From Myxococcus xanthus (GTDB lineage: Bacteria > Myxococcota > Myxococcia > Myxococcales > Myxococcaceae), in NCBI RefSeq assembly GCF_006402735.1, contig NZ_CP017174.1, positions 3,785,001-3,849,000 of the forward strand: a stretch of 64,000 bases of DNA. The letters are read 5' to 3'. The position numbers were made by a program, and so were the translations under genes. Positions 8,090 through 17,900 of this stretch are shown here, piece after piece. A model generated the notes under the pieces. The model saw nothing but the letters and a program-made list of their open reading frames with translations, had not been told where the DNA came from and searched no databases. Numbering within the stretch: the stretch's first letter is position 1; every line of letters starts with the position of its first letter.

Positions 8090-8600
8090 GCTCGCCTCGC
8101 TCGTCGGGTTGGCGGAGGGGTTGGTGACGATGAGGCCCGAGTAGTTGGCCTAGGCCGGGTTGTTCGTGTTCTGCACGCGCACCACGTAGAGTCGCTCGGA
8201 GAGGCTGAAGCCTCCGGTGGCCGCCACCTGGGTGCCGATGGGGGTGTACTCGACGCACTTGTCCGCGGCCACGTTGGTGAGGAGCGCGCGCAGCTCGGTG
8301 GTCCGTTGACGAAGGCCGCGCGCCGCAGGGGAATCTCCACGAGCTTCGTGGGGGCCGCTTTCAGCGGCGCGAACAGGACGATCTCCGGCAGGCCTCCGGA
8401 GAAGGGCTGCTCGTCACTGTTGGAGGGCGTATCGAAGAGGGTGAGGGGCTGGTTCTGGCGCCGCCAGCCGAAGCGCGGGTCGATGTTGAGCGTGCCCAGG
8501 CGCGCGAAGCTGACGACGAGCCCCTGGGGCAGGGTGAAGGCACAGCCGTCGGGGGTGGTGAGCACCAGCAGCTTGACGAACCTGTCCAACGAAATCGGGG
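8090..8600 (-). pseudogene. Decayed protein-coding gene of unknown family
   Basis: Reading the minus strand from about 8600, a coding-like stretch runs LDRFVKLLVLTTPDG, FTLPQGLVVSFARLGTLN, LPEIVLFAPLKAAPTKLVE. Near 8305 the frame breaks, and another frame continues as LRALLTNVAADKCVEYTP, GGFSLSERLYVVRVQNTN. A TAG stop interrupts it near 8150, after which the same frame reads ANYSGLIVTNPSANPTSEA. At least one frameshift and one stop therefore break it, and no start is clear. The family is not recognised. It looks like a relic of a larger myxobacterial protein. Confidence 0.55.
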
Positions 8601-8761
8601 CAAGCCCAGACCGGCACCGCGCTTGTTCTGTCACATGCACGATAGTGGTTTCACTCCGCACCTGGATGCCTCGCGGCGCGTCGCTCATGCTCGTACCGTG
8701 ATGGACTCCGTCCACCATGTGCTCCCTGGCTCGGGGGTGAACCGTGATGAGTCGACACGGA

Positions 8762-9010
8762 ATGATGCGGTCAATCGCCATGGCGCTGGCGCTCGTCGCT
8801 TCCCTGTGCAGTCGAGGCGCCGAGGAACGCCCGGGCTTGCTTCGCCAATAGGACATGGCGCCGGTCAGCACCGTCATGCTCGCCAGGGGTGGGCGGCACA
8901 CGTTGGCGCTGAGGGCGGACGGCACCGTGCGGGGAAGGGGGCTGACTTCTATGGTCAGCTCGGAGATGGGACGAATCTCAATCACTCCGCCTTGGCGCTA
9001 TGCGTAACCA
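8762..9010 (+). pseudogene. RCC1-repeat protein relic
   Basis: A start with a signal-peptide-like sequence (MMRSIAMALALVASLCSRG) runs to an early stop. It is followed in shifted frames by LARGGRHTLALRADGTV and then FYGQLGDGTNLNHSALA. These are the two halves of a typical bacterial RCC1 (beta-propeller) repeat, GxHTLALRxDGTVxxWGxNxxGQLGDGT. Several frameshifts and a stop separate the pieces, and less than one repeat survives. RCC1 proteins of myxobacteria are usually large exported proteins. Confidence 0.65.
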
Positions 9011-9290
9011 CGCCTTCATCCGCGAACCACTCATCGTCGACCCCATGGCCACGGGCGGCCAAGGCGTCACCGACTGCCAGCACAGAGCCTGCCGAGCCGC
9101 TGTTGGGATCCGGAGCAAACTGGGCTGCCACGAGGAATCGCATCACTTGAATTCATAGGACAGGACTCCGTGCCCTGGTGATAGGTTTCGCAAGGGCTCG
9201 TTCACGGACAGTCATCCCGGGAGCGAACGGGCAATCACGGAGGCATTTCCGTCCCCGAGCCCGTGTGAAAGACAATGCGAGGCGCCCTTC

Positions 9291-10436
9291 ATGCCCTCTC
9301 CTCACCCGAAGACCTCAGACTCGGGAGTCATGGACTCAGGGCCCTCACGCAAGGACGGCCTGGACATGCTTCGGGCTTTGGCCATCGTTTCGGTGCTCTG
9401 TTTCCACTCCCCGGAGTCCGTGCGGCGGGCCCTGCCGGAGGTGCTCCGTGCCGGCTTCGACGTGGGCTGGGTGGGCGTGGACCTGTTCTTCGTCCTCTCC
9501 GGCTACCTCATTGGTCGGCAGGTGTTCGCGACGGAGGACGCAGCGCCTCTGGGACTTCAGCTCCGCACGTTCTGGATCAAGCGGTGGATGCGAACGCTGC
9601 CGCTCTACTTTCTCGTCCTCGCCTTCCATGGACTGAAGCCATGGTTGCTCGGGACACCCTTCGTGGGAGGAGGTTGGCACTACCTCGTCTTCCTCCAGAA
9701 CTACGTCGGCGTGCGCGACTTCGTGCAGAGTTGGTCGCTCTGTGTCGAAGAACATTTCTACGTGGTCCTGCCGCTGCTCGCCTTCGGCCTGCGCGCCCGC
9801 TCCGCCCCCGCCTGGGCATGGCTGATGCCCTTGCTCCTGAGCTTGGGGGCCCGAGCCTGGGAGGTACACACCGCCGCGCCGGGCCAGTTGCCCGCGGAGC
9901 AGTGGGTGCGTTTGCAGTGGCGCACCCACCTCCACCTGGATGGACTCGCGGTGGGTGTCTTTCTCGCGAAGACCGCGCCGCGCTGGCAACGGTGGCCCCA
10001 GGCTTGGCGAGGGGCCTGCGGCGCGATGGGCGCCCTATTGCTCGGGGTGACCTTGGCAGTGTGCGTGCCTCACCTGCCGGACTGGGGAGGCGTGTGGATC
10101 TTCGCAGGGCTCGCGATGGGATTTGGCGGGCTGCTCGTGGCCACGGAAGCGGTTGCGCTGCCCGTACCGCTGAGAGGTCTCGTGTACCAGACCGCGGTCC
10201 TCTCCTATGGCACCTATCTCTGGTTCTGGGTCGTGGTGCGCGTGTTCGAGCGGCAAAGCCTGACCTTGGGTGTGTGGGGATTGGATCTGCTCGCCTTCAT
10301 CACGGTGACGCATGGGCTCGCATGGGTGACGTACGTCGCAGTGGAGAGACCTGCCCTGCGGCTGCGGGATAGGCTGCTTGCGTGGCAGTCCTCGCGGGCG
10401 GAGGCGCGTGACGGGGTGGTGGCACCCGGGCGCTAA
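9291..10436 (+). CDS. Acyltransferase-3 family membrane protein
   Basis: A 381-residue OafA/YrhL-type integral membrane acyltransferase. Hallmarks are the N-terminal RKDGLDMLRALAIVSVLCFHSPE (catalytic His region), VGVDLFFVLSGYLIG, and WSLCVEEHFYVVLPLL. About ten transmembrane helices follow, ending in the SYGTYLWFWV and VERPALRLRDRLL segments. ATG 9291 is the first start; an in-frame ATG at 9330 would also keep the whole domain. It stands alone between decayed sequences, so its acceptor (sugar, lipid or natural product) is not indicated. Confidence 0.92.
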   Translation: MPSPHPKTSDSGVMDSGPSRKDGLDMLRALAIVSVLCFHSPESVRRALPEVLRAGFDVGWVGVDLFFVLSGYLIGRQVFATEDAAPLGLQLRTFWIKRWMRTLPLYFLVLAFHGLKPWLLGTPFVGGGWHYLVFLQNYVGVRDFVQSWSLCVEEHFYVVLPLLAFGLRARSAPAWAWLMPLLLSLGARAWEVHTAAPGQLPAEQWVRLQWRTHLHLDGLAVGVFLAKTAPRWQRWPQAWRGACGAMGALLLGVTLAVCVPHLPDWGGVWIFAGLAMGFGGLLVATEAVALPVPLRGLVYQTAVLSYGTYLWFWVVVRVFERQSLTLGVWGLDLLAFITVTHGLAWVTYVAVERPALRLRDRLLAWQSSRAEARDGVVAPGR

Positions 10437-10527
10437 CGGCTCGGCAGTACAGACATCGGAGCAGGACCATGCGGGTCACCACTCACTTCGCCCTCTGGTT
10501 GGCGGGCAGGGTACCCGCACGATAGGC

Positions 10528-11078
10528 CTATGAAATGACGAGGGTGAGGAGGTGGGTGCGGTAGGTGTCGTCGTGAGCATCCTGCCGCACGCGTCTGGGC
10601 AGACTTGCCTTGAACGAGGTGTCAGCCTTCAGGACGGCGAGAGCGGCTCGGCGTACCACGGCGAGGTTCTGAGCGCCTGGGGCCATTGTGGATGCGCGTG
10701 GCATCCTCATGCAGCACGACGTCCAGACGCTGATGCAGCCCATTTTCCACCTCTCAGTGCGCACGCACGAAGGTCGCCATGGCTTCGGCATCGGAGGGCT
10801 CGCGGGTGCTGACGAAGAAATGCAGCTCGCGGCTTGTCTCGGTGCCGTTCAGCGTAACGACAGAACGCTCTCGAACCAGCGCCAACACACTGTCCAGTCT
10901 CCCCATGACACGCTCCAGGCATGTCGCTCAGCGCCGCTCCAAAGACGATGAGCAGCAGCAGTTCGAGCGGGAAGACCACCTTGTGCGCGCGCCGCCTCGG
11001 GTCCTCCACCGCCGCAAAACGCGCAAAGAGCAGCTGGGACATCCCATCACTCGAGGTCGTCTCTCCCGTTCTGGTCAT
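10528..11078 (-). pseudogene. ISAs1-family transposase remnant
   Basis: The N-terminal piece reads LFARFAAVEDPRRRAHKVVFPLELLLLIVFGAALSD, a typical start of ISAs1 (H-repeat-associated) transposases. After frame changes there are pieces resembling VVTLNGTETSRELHFFVST, then a C-terminal part with GAQNLAVVRRAALAVLKADTSFKASL matching the family's C-terminal helix region. Only about 550 bp of an expected 1.1 kb gene remains, with an internal deletion and several frameshifts. The element cannot make active transposase. Confidence 0.75.
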
Positions 11079-11605
11079 GGCAAGGGGGCACGGACACGAC
11101 CGGAGTTGCCGCTGCGCACGCTGTGGTCAGTCCGTTTGGGCGTGTCGCTTCCTGGGGATGCCACGTGGATTGACGCTGACATGACACCCTCATGGCGCAG
11201 CGACCGAGCGTGGGAGAGGGGCAAGTGCATGCGAATGAGCTCCGCCTGCGCTTGATAGCCTCGTGCCTCAACTTCTCTGAGAAACACAGGCCAAGGTGGG
11301 ATGTTGCTCATGTATACATTGGTGGCGGACGTGGACATGCCTCCACCCTGGCCCGTCGACAGTCCTCCGCCCTGATCCGTGCTCAAATTGCGCGGCCACA
11401 ATCTCTCGCCCGGCGCGGCCTTCACTGACGGCCCTCGTCCGCTACTCCGTCCAGGAAGTGCGAGGACTCCTGCTTTCACTCCTGCGTCTGACCGTGGCTC
11501 CACTCGCGCACGTCTTGGCCTGGAGTCGCTGGCGACGCCACCACCAAGCCGTCGCCATGCGCTGTCACTACCGCGCACGTGGTGCGCGGCTCAAACTACA
11601 ACTGT
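11079..11605. other. Interval with no supported gene
   Basis: About 530 bases between the ISAs1 remnant and the IS5-like element. A minus-strand stretch around 11170-11330 reads VFLREVEARGYQAQAELIRMHL, which has a coding-like composition and could be another transposase scrap, but I cannot assign a family. No promoter or RNA gene was seen. Confidence 0.4.
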
Positions 11606-11630
11606 AGGATAGCAGCGCCTAACGAAAGTG
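11606..11630 (+). repeat. Left terminal inverted repeat of the IS5-like element
   Basis: AGGATAGCAGCGCCTAACG continues to about 11630. It pairs with the right end at 12193-12214, with about 19 of 22 positions alike when one gap is allowed. Confidence 0.65.
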
Positions 11631-11676
11631 TGGACCGGACTGGCCAGTAGCAAGGGCCGTCTCCAGCTTGAGGAGC

Positions 11677-12125
11677 ATGGTCCGCGAACTCGTTCCCGAC
11701 GCCTTCTGGCAGCGCGTGGCGCCGCTGCTGCCTTCGCCTCGGCCCAAGAAGAAGCTGGGCCGGCCTCGTGCGGACGACCGGGCGGCGCTGGAGGCCATCG
11801 TCTTCGTGCTTCAAAGCGGCATCCCGTGGGAGATGCTGCCTCGCAAGCAGTTCGGCCTGTCGGACATGACGGCCTGGCGCAGACTGGAGGAATGGACCCG
11901 CGCAGGCGTGTGGGAAAAGCTCCAGGAGCGGCTGCTGGATGAGTTGGGCCTGCGCGGCAAAGTGGACCTCTCCCGCGCCTCCATCGACTCCTCGTCCGTG
12001 CGGGCGTCAAAAAGGGGGCCCTCACGGGCCCAAGCCCGACGGATAGAGCGAAGGCGGGTAGCAAGCATTATCTCCTCGTAGAGGCCCACGGCCTGCCGCT
12101 GACCGAGTCCGTGACGAGCGCAGGG
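11677..12125 (+). pseudogene. IS5-family transposase, frameshifted and truncated
   Basis: The N-terminal part matches the IS5 DUF4096-type domain: FWQRVAPLLPSPRPKKKLGRP, LEAIVFVLQSGIPWEMLP, MTAWRRLEEWTRAGVWEKL. SRASIDSSSVRA follows and contains the first DDE Asp. In the A5G5 run at 12009-12018 the frame must move by -1 to continue as KKGALTGPSPTDRAKAGSKHYLLVEAHGLPL, the usual OrfB side. Related elements use programmed -1 slippage here. Homology ends near 12120, before the remaining catalytic acidic residues, so the enzyme is dead. Confidence 0.75.
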
Positions 12126-12192
12126 ACGACGTCGACTTCGGCTTCCTCGTCCTCGGCTGCTGCGTCATGCTCCTCCGCCGCCTCTGTCCTGG

Positions 12193-12214
12193 CATTTGTT
12201 AGGAGCTGTTACCT
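12193..12214 (-). repeat. Right terminal inverted repeat of the IS5-like element
   Basis: On the plus strand this reads CATTTGTTAGGAGCTGTTAC plus CT. It is the partner of the left repeat at 11606-11630. From here to 12425 I see no supported gene. Confidence 0.65.
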
Positions 12215-12425
12215 CCGAAGTACTCGCCAGGGACGCGGGCCCTGTCACTTGACAACCCAAGGTGCCCCCGTTACCACAAGGCAAACCGCTGACGTTCGAG
12301 GTTGATGCGCAGGAGGCCTAGATCACCCTGAGGCCCCGCCCACACACTGGGCGGACACCGGCTGTTGAGACAGCCGAAGGGGGGGCGTGTGCCCCTCTCC
12401 CGCATCAAATTGGTAGGATTCCTCC

Positions 12426-12683
12426 GTGAACGTCTCACGCAAGGAGCTGCGCGTCCTGAACGTGCTGGCTCAGGGCGGGCGTATTCTGAAGCACAAGGAT
12501 GAGAACGGGCAGTTGACCCACGTGGCGTGTGTCACGCCAGAGGGCTGGCAGTTGTCGCTCTGCACGCTGGAGGTCTTCCAGCAGTTGAAGCGGCGAAAGC
12601 TCATCTCCTCGGTGAAGGGCGGCCCGTACCTCATCACCAGGCTGGGGCTTCAAGCGCTCTGCGGAAGTTCAAAGACACGCTAG
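12426..12683 (+). CDS. YjhX family (UPF0386) protein
   Basis: An 85-residue protein from a GTG start, full length for the UPF0386/YjhX family. It reads MNVSRKELRVLNVLAQGGRI, then the aligned blocks CVTPEGWQLSLCTLEVFQQLK and RRKLISSVKGGPYLITRLGL, as in E. coli YjhX. YjhX has been described as a toxin of a toxin-antitoxin pair. No partner gene of the expected YjhQ acetyltransferase type is adjacent, so here it is an orphan between mobile-element debris. The fold is probably winged-helix-like. Its present function is uncertain. Confidence 0.85.
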   Translation: MNVSRKELRVLNVLAQGGRILKHKDENGQLTHVACVTPEGWQLSLCTLEVFQQLKRRKLISSVKGGPYLITRLGLQALCGSSKTR

Positions 12684-13260
12684 AGGCGATCTCAGAATTG
12701 CCTCAAGAGGATGAGGATGCACCCGAGTCACCGTTCAGGGGTGGTGTTGAGGTCCTCGTCGCTGTGTGCAGCCCGTGGAGGATGCGCACGAAACCCCTGC
12801 GACGCTGGAAGCGAAGATTGAAAGACTGGTTCGCGAACATCTGGTGGAGCAGCAGCTCTTGGTGAAGGCGGCGGTGAGTGCGCATTCTCAGCGCTGACTG
12901 CCTCCCCAGATGTGGCGACGCAGCGGCGAAGGACGGGAGTCCGACGGCCATCGAGCGCGGTCGCCGACCTCGCGAAGCGGTTGCTCGAAGCGGTACAGGC
13001 GTGCCCAGGCGAGACGATGACGCGGTGAACGTCAAGGTAGTTGTCGCGTGAGAGGGGGCAGCCCATGCGCTTCATCTCCTGCACTGCCGGGGTGAGGTTC
13101 GGAGAGGGGCCGAGGCGGACGGGGCCAGCTGGCGTCCCGTCGCGCGTGTCACGACTCCATCGCTCGGGATGCCGGACTCGGGCACGTTGAGACACTTGGT
13201 GGCGCTGGGCGAGGTGCGCCATCTCGCGGCCGAAGTGCCTGTCGTCGGGCGTGGCGAAGC
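12684..13260. other. Degenerate interval
   Basis: About 580 bases with no intact gene. Coding-like scraps are present. On the plus strand near 12765-12895 there is a helical TLEAKIERLVREHLVEQQLL segment ending in a stop. On the minus strand near 13030-13085 there is EMKRMGCPLSRDNYLDV. Neither has a start, a ribosome site or a recognisable family. They are probably remains of genes broken by the insertion sequences around them. Confidence 0.4.
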
Positions 13261-13530
13261 GGATGGCGGAGTGGCGGCTTCTCAGGTCTGCAGGCTGGCG
13301 AAGCCGTCGTCCCTGCGTCTGAAGTGCAGGCCCTCAAGGCCCAGGTGAGAGAGCTCCAGCGGCTTTTGGGCAAGGAGACGCAGGAGGCGGAAATCCTCCG
13401 GAACGCGGTGGAGTTTGCCCGCGAAAAAACTATGCCGGCAAAGCTCTCCTGAGCTCCCGCTCAATCGCGGTGAGGGAGGCGTTCGGATTGGCCCGGAATC
13501 GACGGCCCAAGAGTCGAGCGTGTTGCCGTC
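13261..13530 (+). pseudogene. IS3-family transposase remnant (OrfA end, OrfB start)
   Basis: The frame ending at 13452 reads LKAQVRELQRLLGKETQEAE, then ILRNAVEFAREKTMPAKLS and stop. This is the C-terminal leucine-zipper-like part of IS3 family OrfA (compare the usual LRQLQRLLGKKTLENEILREAL). Immediately after, in another frame, SSRSIAVREAFGLARNRR may be the start of OrfB. The DNA-binding N-terminus of OrfA and the catalytic OrfB core are missing. Confidence 0.6.
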
Positions 13531-13658
13531 TTCGAAGGGAGGCACGCAGATACCTCCACGCGACGACGTCTTTGGGGGCCAGTTCAACGCCGACAGTAGG
13601 GGCCAGCCGGGTCGCCACTGCGGCGACGACTCGCACCTGACCGCGCACCACCAGGCCC

Positions 13659-14933
13659 TCATTCGCGAGACAGCCGGACGCGGGTGAACGCCGAGCGCAT
13701 GCGCATGAAGGGCAACTCCACGTAGGCATACAGCAGGAGTGACAGCGCCAGGGTCAGGGCCCAGCAGAGCGTCATCGCTCCCAGCAACTGGGCGACGGAG
13801 GGCACCTCTTTCAGTCCGATGAGCGTGTAGACGCCAAAGATGATGATGGGGTGGAGCAGGTACGTTGAATAGGACAGCCGCGCGATGGGATGCCATGCCT
13901 TCGCCGCGAGCAATCGGCCCCACCACGCACCGACTCCGCGTGCGGCGAACCCGGCGAGCAGGAAGGCCGCGGCGCCGATGGCGAACACGGTGTGGTAGGC
14001 GCTCAGGTAGGTGATGCTGAACACGGCGGACCATTCGCTGCCGGGCAAGAAGACGGGCGGCGCGATGACCCACACCCAGCTTACGATGCCGACCGCGAGC
14101 AGGAGCACCGCACTCCAGGGAGTGTCCACCACCCACCGCCGGTAGGGGCCACGCATCAGCTCCGTGACGGCCACTCCGATGAGCAGGGCGCCGAAGCGGG
14201 TGTATGGCTTCACGTAGAACACGTCGTTGTATGACTCGAAGGGCTGTGGGGCGATGCGTTCGTGGATGATGATGGGCAACTCCACCCCGTGGCTCCGGAT
14301 GAGCCACGCGCGGATGGCGATGCCCACCCCCGCGAGCGCCACCATCACCGCGAGGTTGCGTCGCGCCGACGTGCCGCACAGCAGCAGCAGCAGAGGAAAG
14401 AGGAGATAGAACTGCTCTTCAATCGCCAGGGACCATGCCCACTTCATGCACTGCTGGGCGGTGGGGATGAAGTTGTTGACGTAGAGCAGGTTGGCCCAGG
14501 CGAAGCGCCAGTTCTCGCCTGACAGCAAGCAGAAGAGCAGGAGCACCACGACATATGCGGGCATCAGCCGCAGCAGGCGGCGGGAGTAGAACTGGAGCAG
14601 GTTGATTTCACCCCGCGTCTCCAATTCGCGCACCAGCATCCCGCTGATGAGGAATCCGCTGATGACGAAGAACAGGTCGACGCCCAGGTCGCCGCGGATG
14701 AAGAAGGTGAACAGGGGATGGGTCGCGTGTTCGTTCACCACCGCCATCAGCGCGTCGCGCGGGATGAACATCCCGATGCACCAGATGCAGTGCAGGATGA
14801 ACACCCAGATGATGGCGATGGCTCGCAGGCCATCCACCTGCTTGACGCGTGCCTCCCCTGGGTTCACCAGGGTCGCCAGGGCCTGTCTCAGACGGCCTGC
14901 CTCGATGCGCTCACCCATGTTGGTCTCGCTCAC
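13659..14933 (-). CDS. Acyltransferase-3 family protein, PKS-linked tailoring enzyme
   Basis: A 424-residue integral membrane acyltransferase. Visible blocks are VKQVDGLRAIAIIWVFILHCIW, LGVDLFFVISGFLISGML, WAWSLAIEEQFYLLFPLLL, and the late ARLSYSTYLLHPIIIFG and YVELPFMRMRSAF segments. Its GTG start overlaps the stop of the PKS gene 14930-20167 (GTGA), so it is the last gene of the biosynthetic operon. It probably acylates the finished polyketide or its glycosylated form at the membrane. A role in self-protection is possible. The acyl donor is unknown. Confidence 0.92.
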   Translation of the reverse strand: MSETNMGERIEAGRLRQALATLVNPGEARVKQVDGLRAIAIIWVFILHCIWCIGMFIPRDALMAVVNEHATHPLFTFFIRGDLGVDLFFVISGFLISGMLVRELETRGEINLLQFYSRRLLRLMPAYVVVLLLFCLLSGENWRFAWANLLYVNNFIPTAQQCMKWAWSLAIEEQFYLLFPLLLLLCGTSARRNLAVMVALAGVGIAIRAWLIRSHGVELPIIIHERIAPQPFESYNDVFYVKPYTRFGALLIGVAVTELMRGPYRRWVVDTPWSAVLLLAVGIVSWVWVIAPPVFLPGSEWSAVFSITYLSAYHTVFAIGAAAFLLAGFAARGVGAWWGRLLAAKAWHPIARLSYSTYLLHPIIIFGVYTLIGLKEVPSVAQLLGAMTLCWALTLALSLLLYAYVELPFMRMRSAFTRVRLSRE

Positions 14934-17900
14934 TGCACGTCTCGCAGAAGGTCGTCGACCTCTTGGTCGAATTCGTCTTCGGTCAGCCCCGCGATCTCCT
15001 GCACCAGCCGTTCGTCGTCGCGAGTGTCAGGCGGTGTGGCCCGGGTGGGAAGACTTGCTGGGGGCGCCTCGGTGGCTTCGCCCCAGATGGACTTCAGCAA
15101 GTGCGTCGCCAGCTCCGAGATGGTCGGACTGTCGAAGACCACCACCGAGGGGAGTTCGTGCGACAGCTCGCGCTGGAGACCGTCCTTCAGGTGCAGCGCC
15201 GCCAGCGAGTCGAGCCCCAGCTCGAAGAGGGCCCGCTCGGGGTGAATCTCGTTGGCGGCGCGGTTGCCAGGGAGCAGTTGCGCCGCCAGCCGCAGGATGA
15301 GGGCCGTGAGCGCCTCGCGCCGCTCGCCCGCGGGAAGTCCGTCGAGCATGCCGCGCGCGAGCGCGCCAGGGGCCTCCTCCCCGGCTCCGCCCAGCGCGGC
15401 CAGCCAGCCGAACCTGGACGTGCGGAGCAGGGTGGCCAGCTTGGACCAGGTGAACCGGCCGATGACGACTTGAGGCGCTGTGGCGTCCAGCAGCCAGGGC
15501 AGGCATTCGATGCCGCGCTCGGGGGCGATGAGCGACACGCCCCGGCGCTCCATTCCCTGCCGCTCACCGGCCTGGGCCATCAAGCCGGTGCCCGCCCAAG
15601 GGCCCCAGTTGATGCTGGTGGCGGGCAGCCCCGTAGCGCGTCGTTCAATGGCCAGCGCGTCCAGCCATGTGTTCGCCGCCGCGTAGTTGCTCTGTCCCGC
15701 CGAGCCCAGCACGGCGCTGGCCGAGGAGAATATCCAGAAGAAATCGAGCGCGTGGGTGCGCGTTGCCTGGTCCAGCCACAAGGCACCTTGCACCTTCGCG
15801 GCGAAGGCCCGGGAGAAGGACTCCCACGTGTGCTGCCGAATGAGCCCGTCCGCCAGCTCGGCCGCCGCGTGGATGACGCCACGCAGGGGCGGACCCTGGA
15901 GCTTCTTCACCAACGCGAGCACCTGCTCCCGGTCGGTGATGTCCGCCTGGAGGACATGGACCTGGAGCCCCTGGGCTCGCATGGCGTCGATTCGTGCCTG
16001 CTTCGCGGTGTCGGGGGCCCGGCGGCCCACCAGGGTGACATGTCCGGCCTTGGACCGGGCCATCCACTCGGCGACCAGGAGGCCGATGTCTCCGAGTCCT
16101 CCGGTGATGAGGTAGTGCCCGTCCTCGCGCAGCTCCACGGGGCCCGGGACCGCGGCGTCCCGAAGCGGCGCTGGCTGGAGGCGCAGGACCCAGCGCTCCC
16201 CCGCGCGCAGGCAGCGTTGATCCTCTCCCGCTTCCGTGCTCAGCGCGGAAAGGAGTGCGTCGACCTGCGCATCAAGCGGACCGTCGTCGAGGTCGAGCAG
16301 GCCGCCATACCGCTCCGGCATCTCCTGCGCTAGCGAACGGCCAAAGCCCCAGAGCGACGCCTGGGTCGAGTCCGGAACGCTCGATGCGTGCACCACTTGC
16401 TGGGCATTGCGGGTGACGAAGAGGATGCGAGCCTGTTGCTTCATTCCACCCAGCGCCTGGGCGAGTGACAGGGGGCCCGCGCAGGTCAACGCCATGGCGT
16501 CGGCGATGCGCCGCGCTGACTCGGGCCTGGTGGCGTCCAGGGCCCAGAGATAGACGGCGTGGGAGCACGCTTCGAGGGCGTGGGGCAGGACGCTTCCGGG
16601 AGCCGTGGGCGCGATGACGAACGTGGTGTCGTCGACGCGGTGTGACTGCTCGCCTGCGAGCACCTGCACCCATGGGATTCCGCGGGACGAGAGCGTGGCG
16701 CAGAGCTTTTCACCCAGGCCACCCGCGTCCGAGAAGACGGCCACTCGGCTGATGTCCTGGAGCTTCCGTGCCTCGCCCGCTCGTGGCGTCTCCTCACGAA
16801 CCCACGTGGGCACGTAGGTCTCCAGCACGGAATCGGGCTGTTCGCCTGGGCCTGCCTCGGGGGCCTGCCGCAGTGACTTCACGCGGAAGCCCTCCACTTC
16901 CGCGATGCAGTCGCCCGCGGTGTTTCGCAGCAGGAGGTCACAGCTCCACACGCCCTGGGCCGGAGCCTCGGCGTTCCACTGGCCGAGCACCTCCGTGGGG
17001 CCTCGGGGCGTTCCCCGGAAACGGAGCCGTTTGACGCCGACGGGGACGAATGTTCCTCCCGACGAACCAGGAGGTTCGACCACCGCCAGGCCATGGAAGG
17101 CGGCGTCCAGCAGGGCAGGCGGGATGTCCTGACGTGTGTCGCTCACCGGCTTGAGCCACGCCTGGAAGCGGTGCGCGTCATGGCGCAGACGTTCGACGAG
17201 CGCGAACGCGGGGCCATAGTCGAGTCCTCGCGATTTCAGCAGGGCGTAGAAGTCCTTCATTCCCTCCGGACCGACCTGGGGTGCGCCCACGCCCGCGACG
17301 AACAGCGCTGGCATGGCGCTTCCGTTCCCCGATTCGACGGCGAGCGGGCCGCACTGGCCCTTCGCATGAAGACGGCTTCGTCCCTCTTCATCCTGGCTCG
17401 TGATGGTGAAGGTGCCTCCCTTCACGTCCACCTGGACGGTCGTCTCCCCCGAACCCATGGAGAGCATCTGGACGATGTCCACGTCACGGAGTTCAACGTC
17501 CATTGAACCCGAGGCGAGCATGCACGCGGCGCGGGCCATCTCGAAGTAGCCAGCGCCCGGAAAGACGACGCGTCCCTGGACCTGATGGTCGCGCAGCTCG
17601 GGATGGCTTCGGGTGGAGAGCACCGAGGTGAAGCGCGCCTCTTGCCCATCGCGACGGGTACACGTCTGGACCAGCGGGTGGAGCCAGTCGTGCTGGGGAC
17701 CGCGTGCCTCGTGGTTTCTCACGCCACCGGGCCACAGCGCCTCGTGTTGCCACGGATAGCGGGGCAGGGGGACACACCGGCCACGCTCGCCCGACAGGAT
17801 GCTCCAGTTCACGGATGCGCCAGCCGTGTAGACGAGCGTGACGGCTCGCCGGAGCGCCTCGGCGGGTTCGCGGGCTTCCCCGATGGAGATGACGTGGACG

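Larger units (their letters stand above)
11606..12214 (+). mobile_element. IS5-family (IS427-like) element, internally deleted
   Basis: Imperfect terminal inverted repeats bound the element. The left end at 11606-11630 begins AGGATAGCAGCGCCTAACG. The right end at 12193-12214 reads, in reverse complement, AGGTAACAGCTCCTAACAA. They enclose an IS5-type transposase frame. The span is about 609 bp, against roughly 0.8-0.9 kb for complete relatives, so the 3' half of the transposase has been lost. No clear target-site duplication is visible. Confidence 0.7.

Noticed and set aside
12219..12425. Extra small gene between the IS5 end and the YjhX gene
   Set aside because: The short frames contain stops and no recognisable motif, though a scrap of coding-like sequence near 12265-12320 is possible.
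14849..16333. Plus-strand frame of about 490 codons opposite the last PKS
   Set aside because: It lies antisense to the KR and ACP domains and has no motifs.
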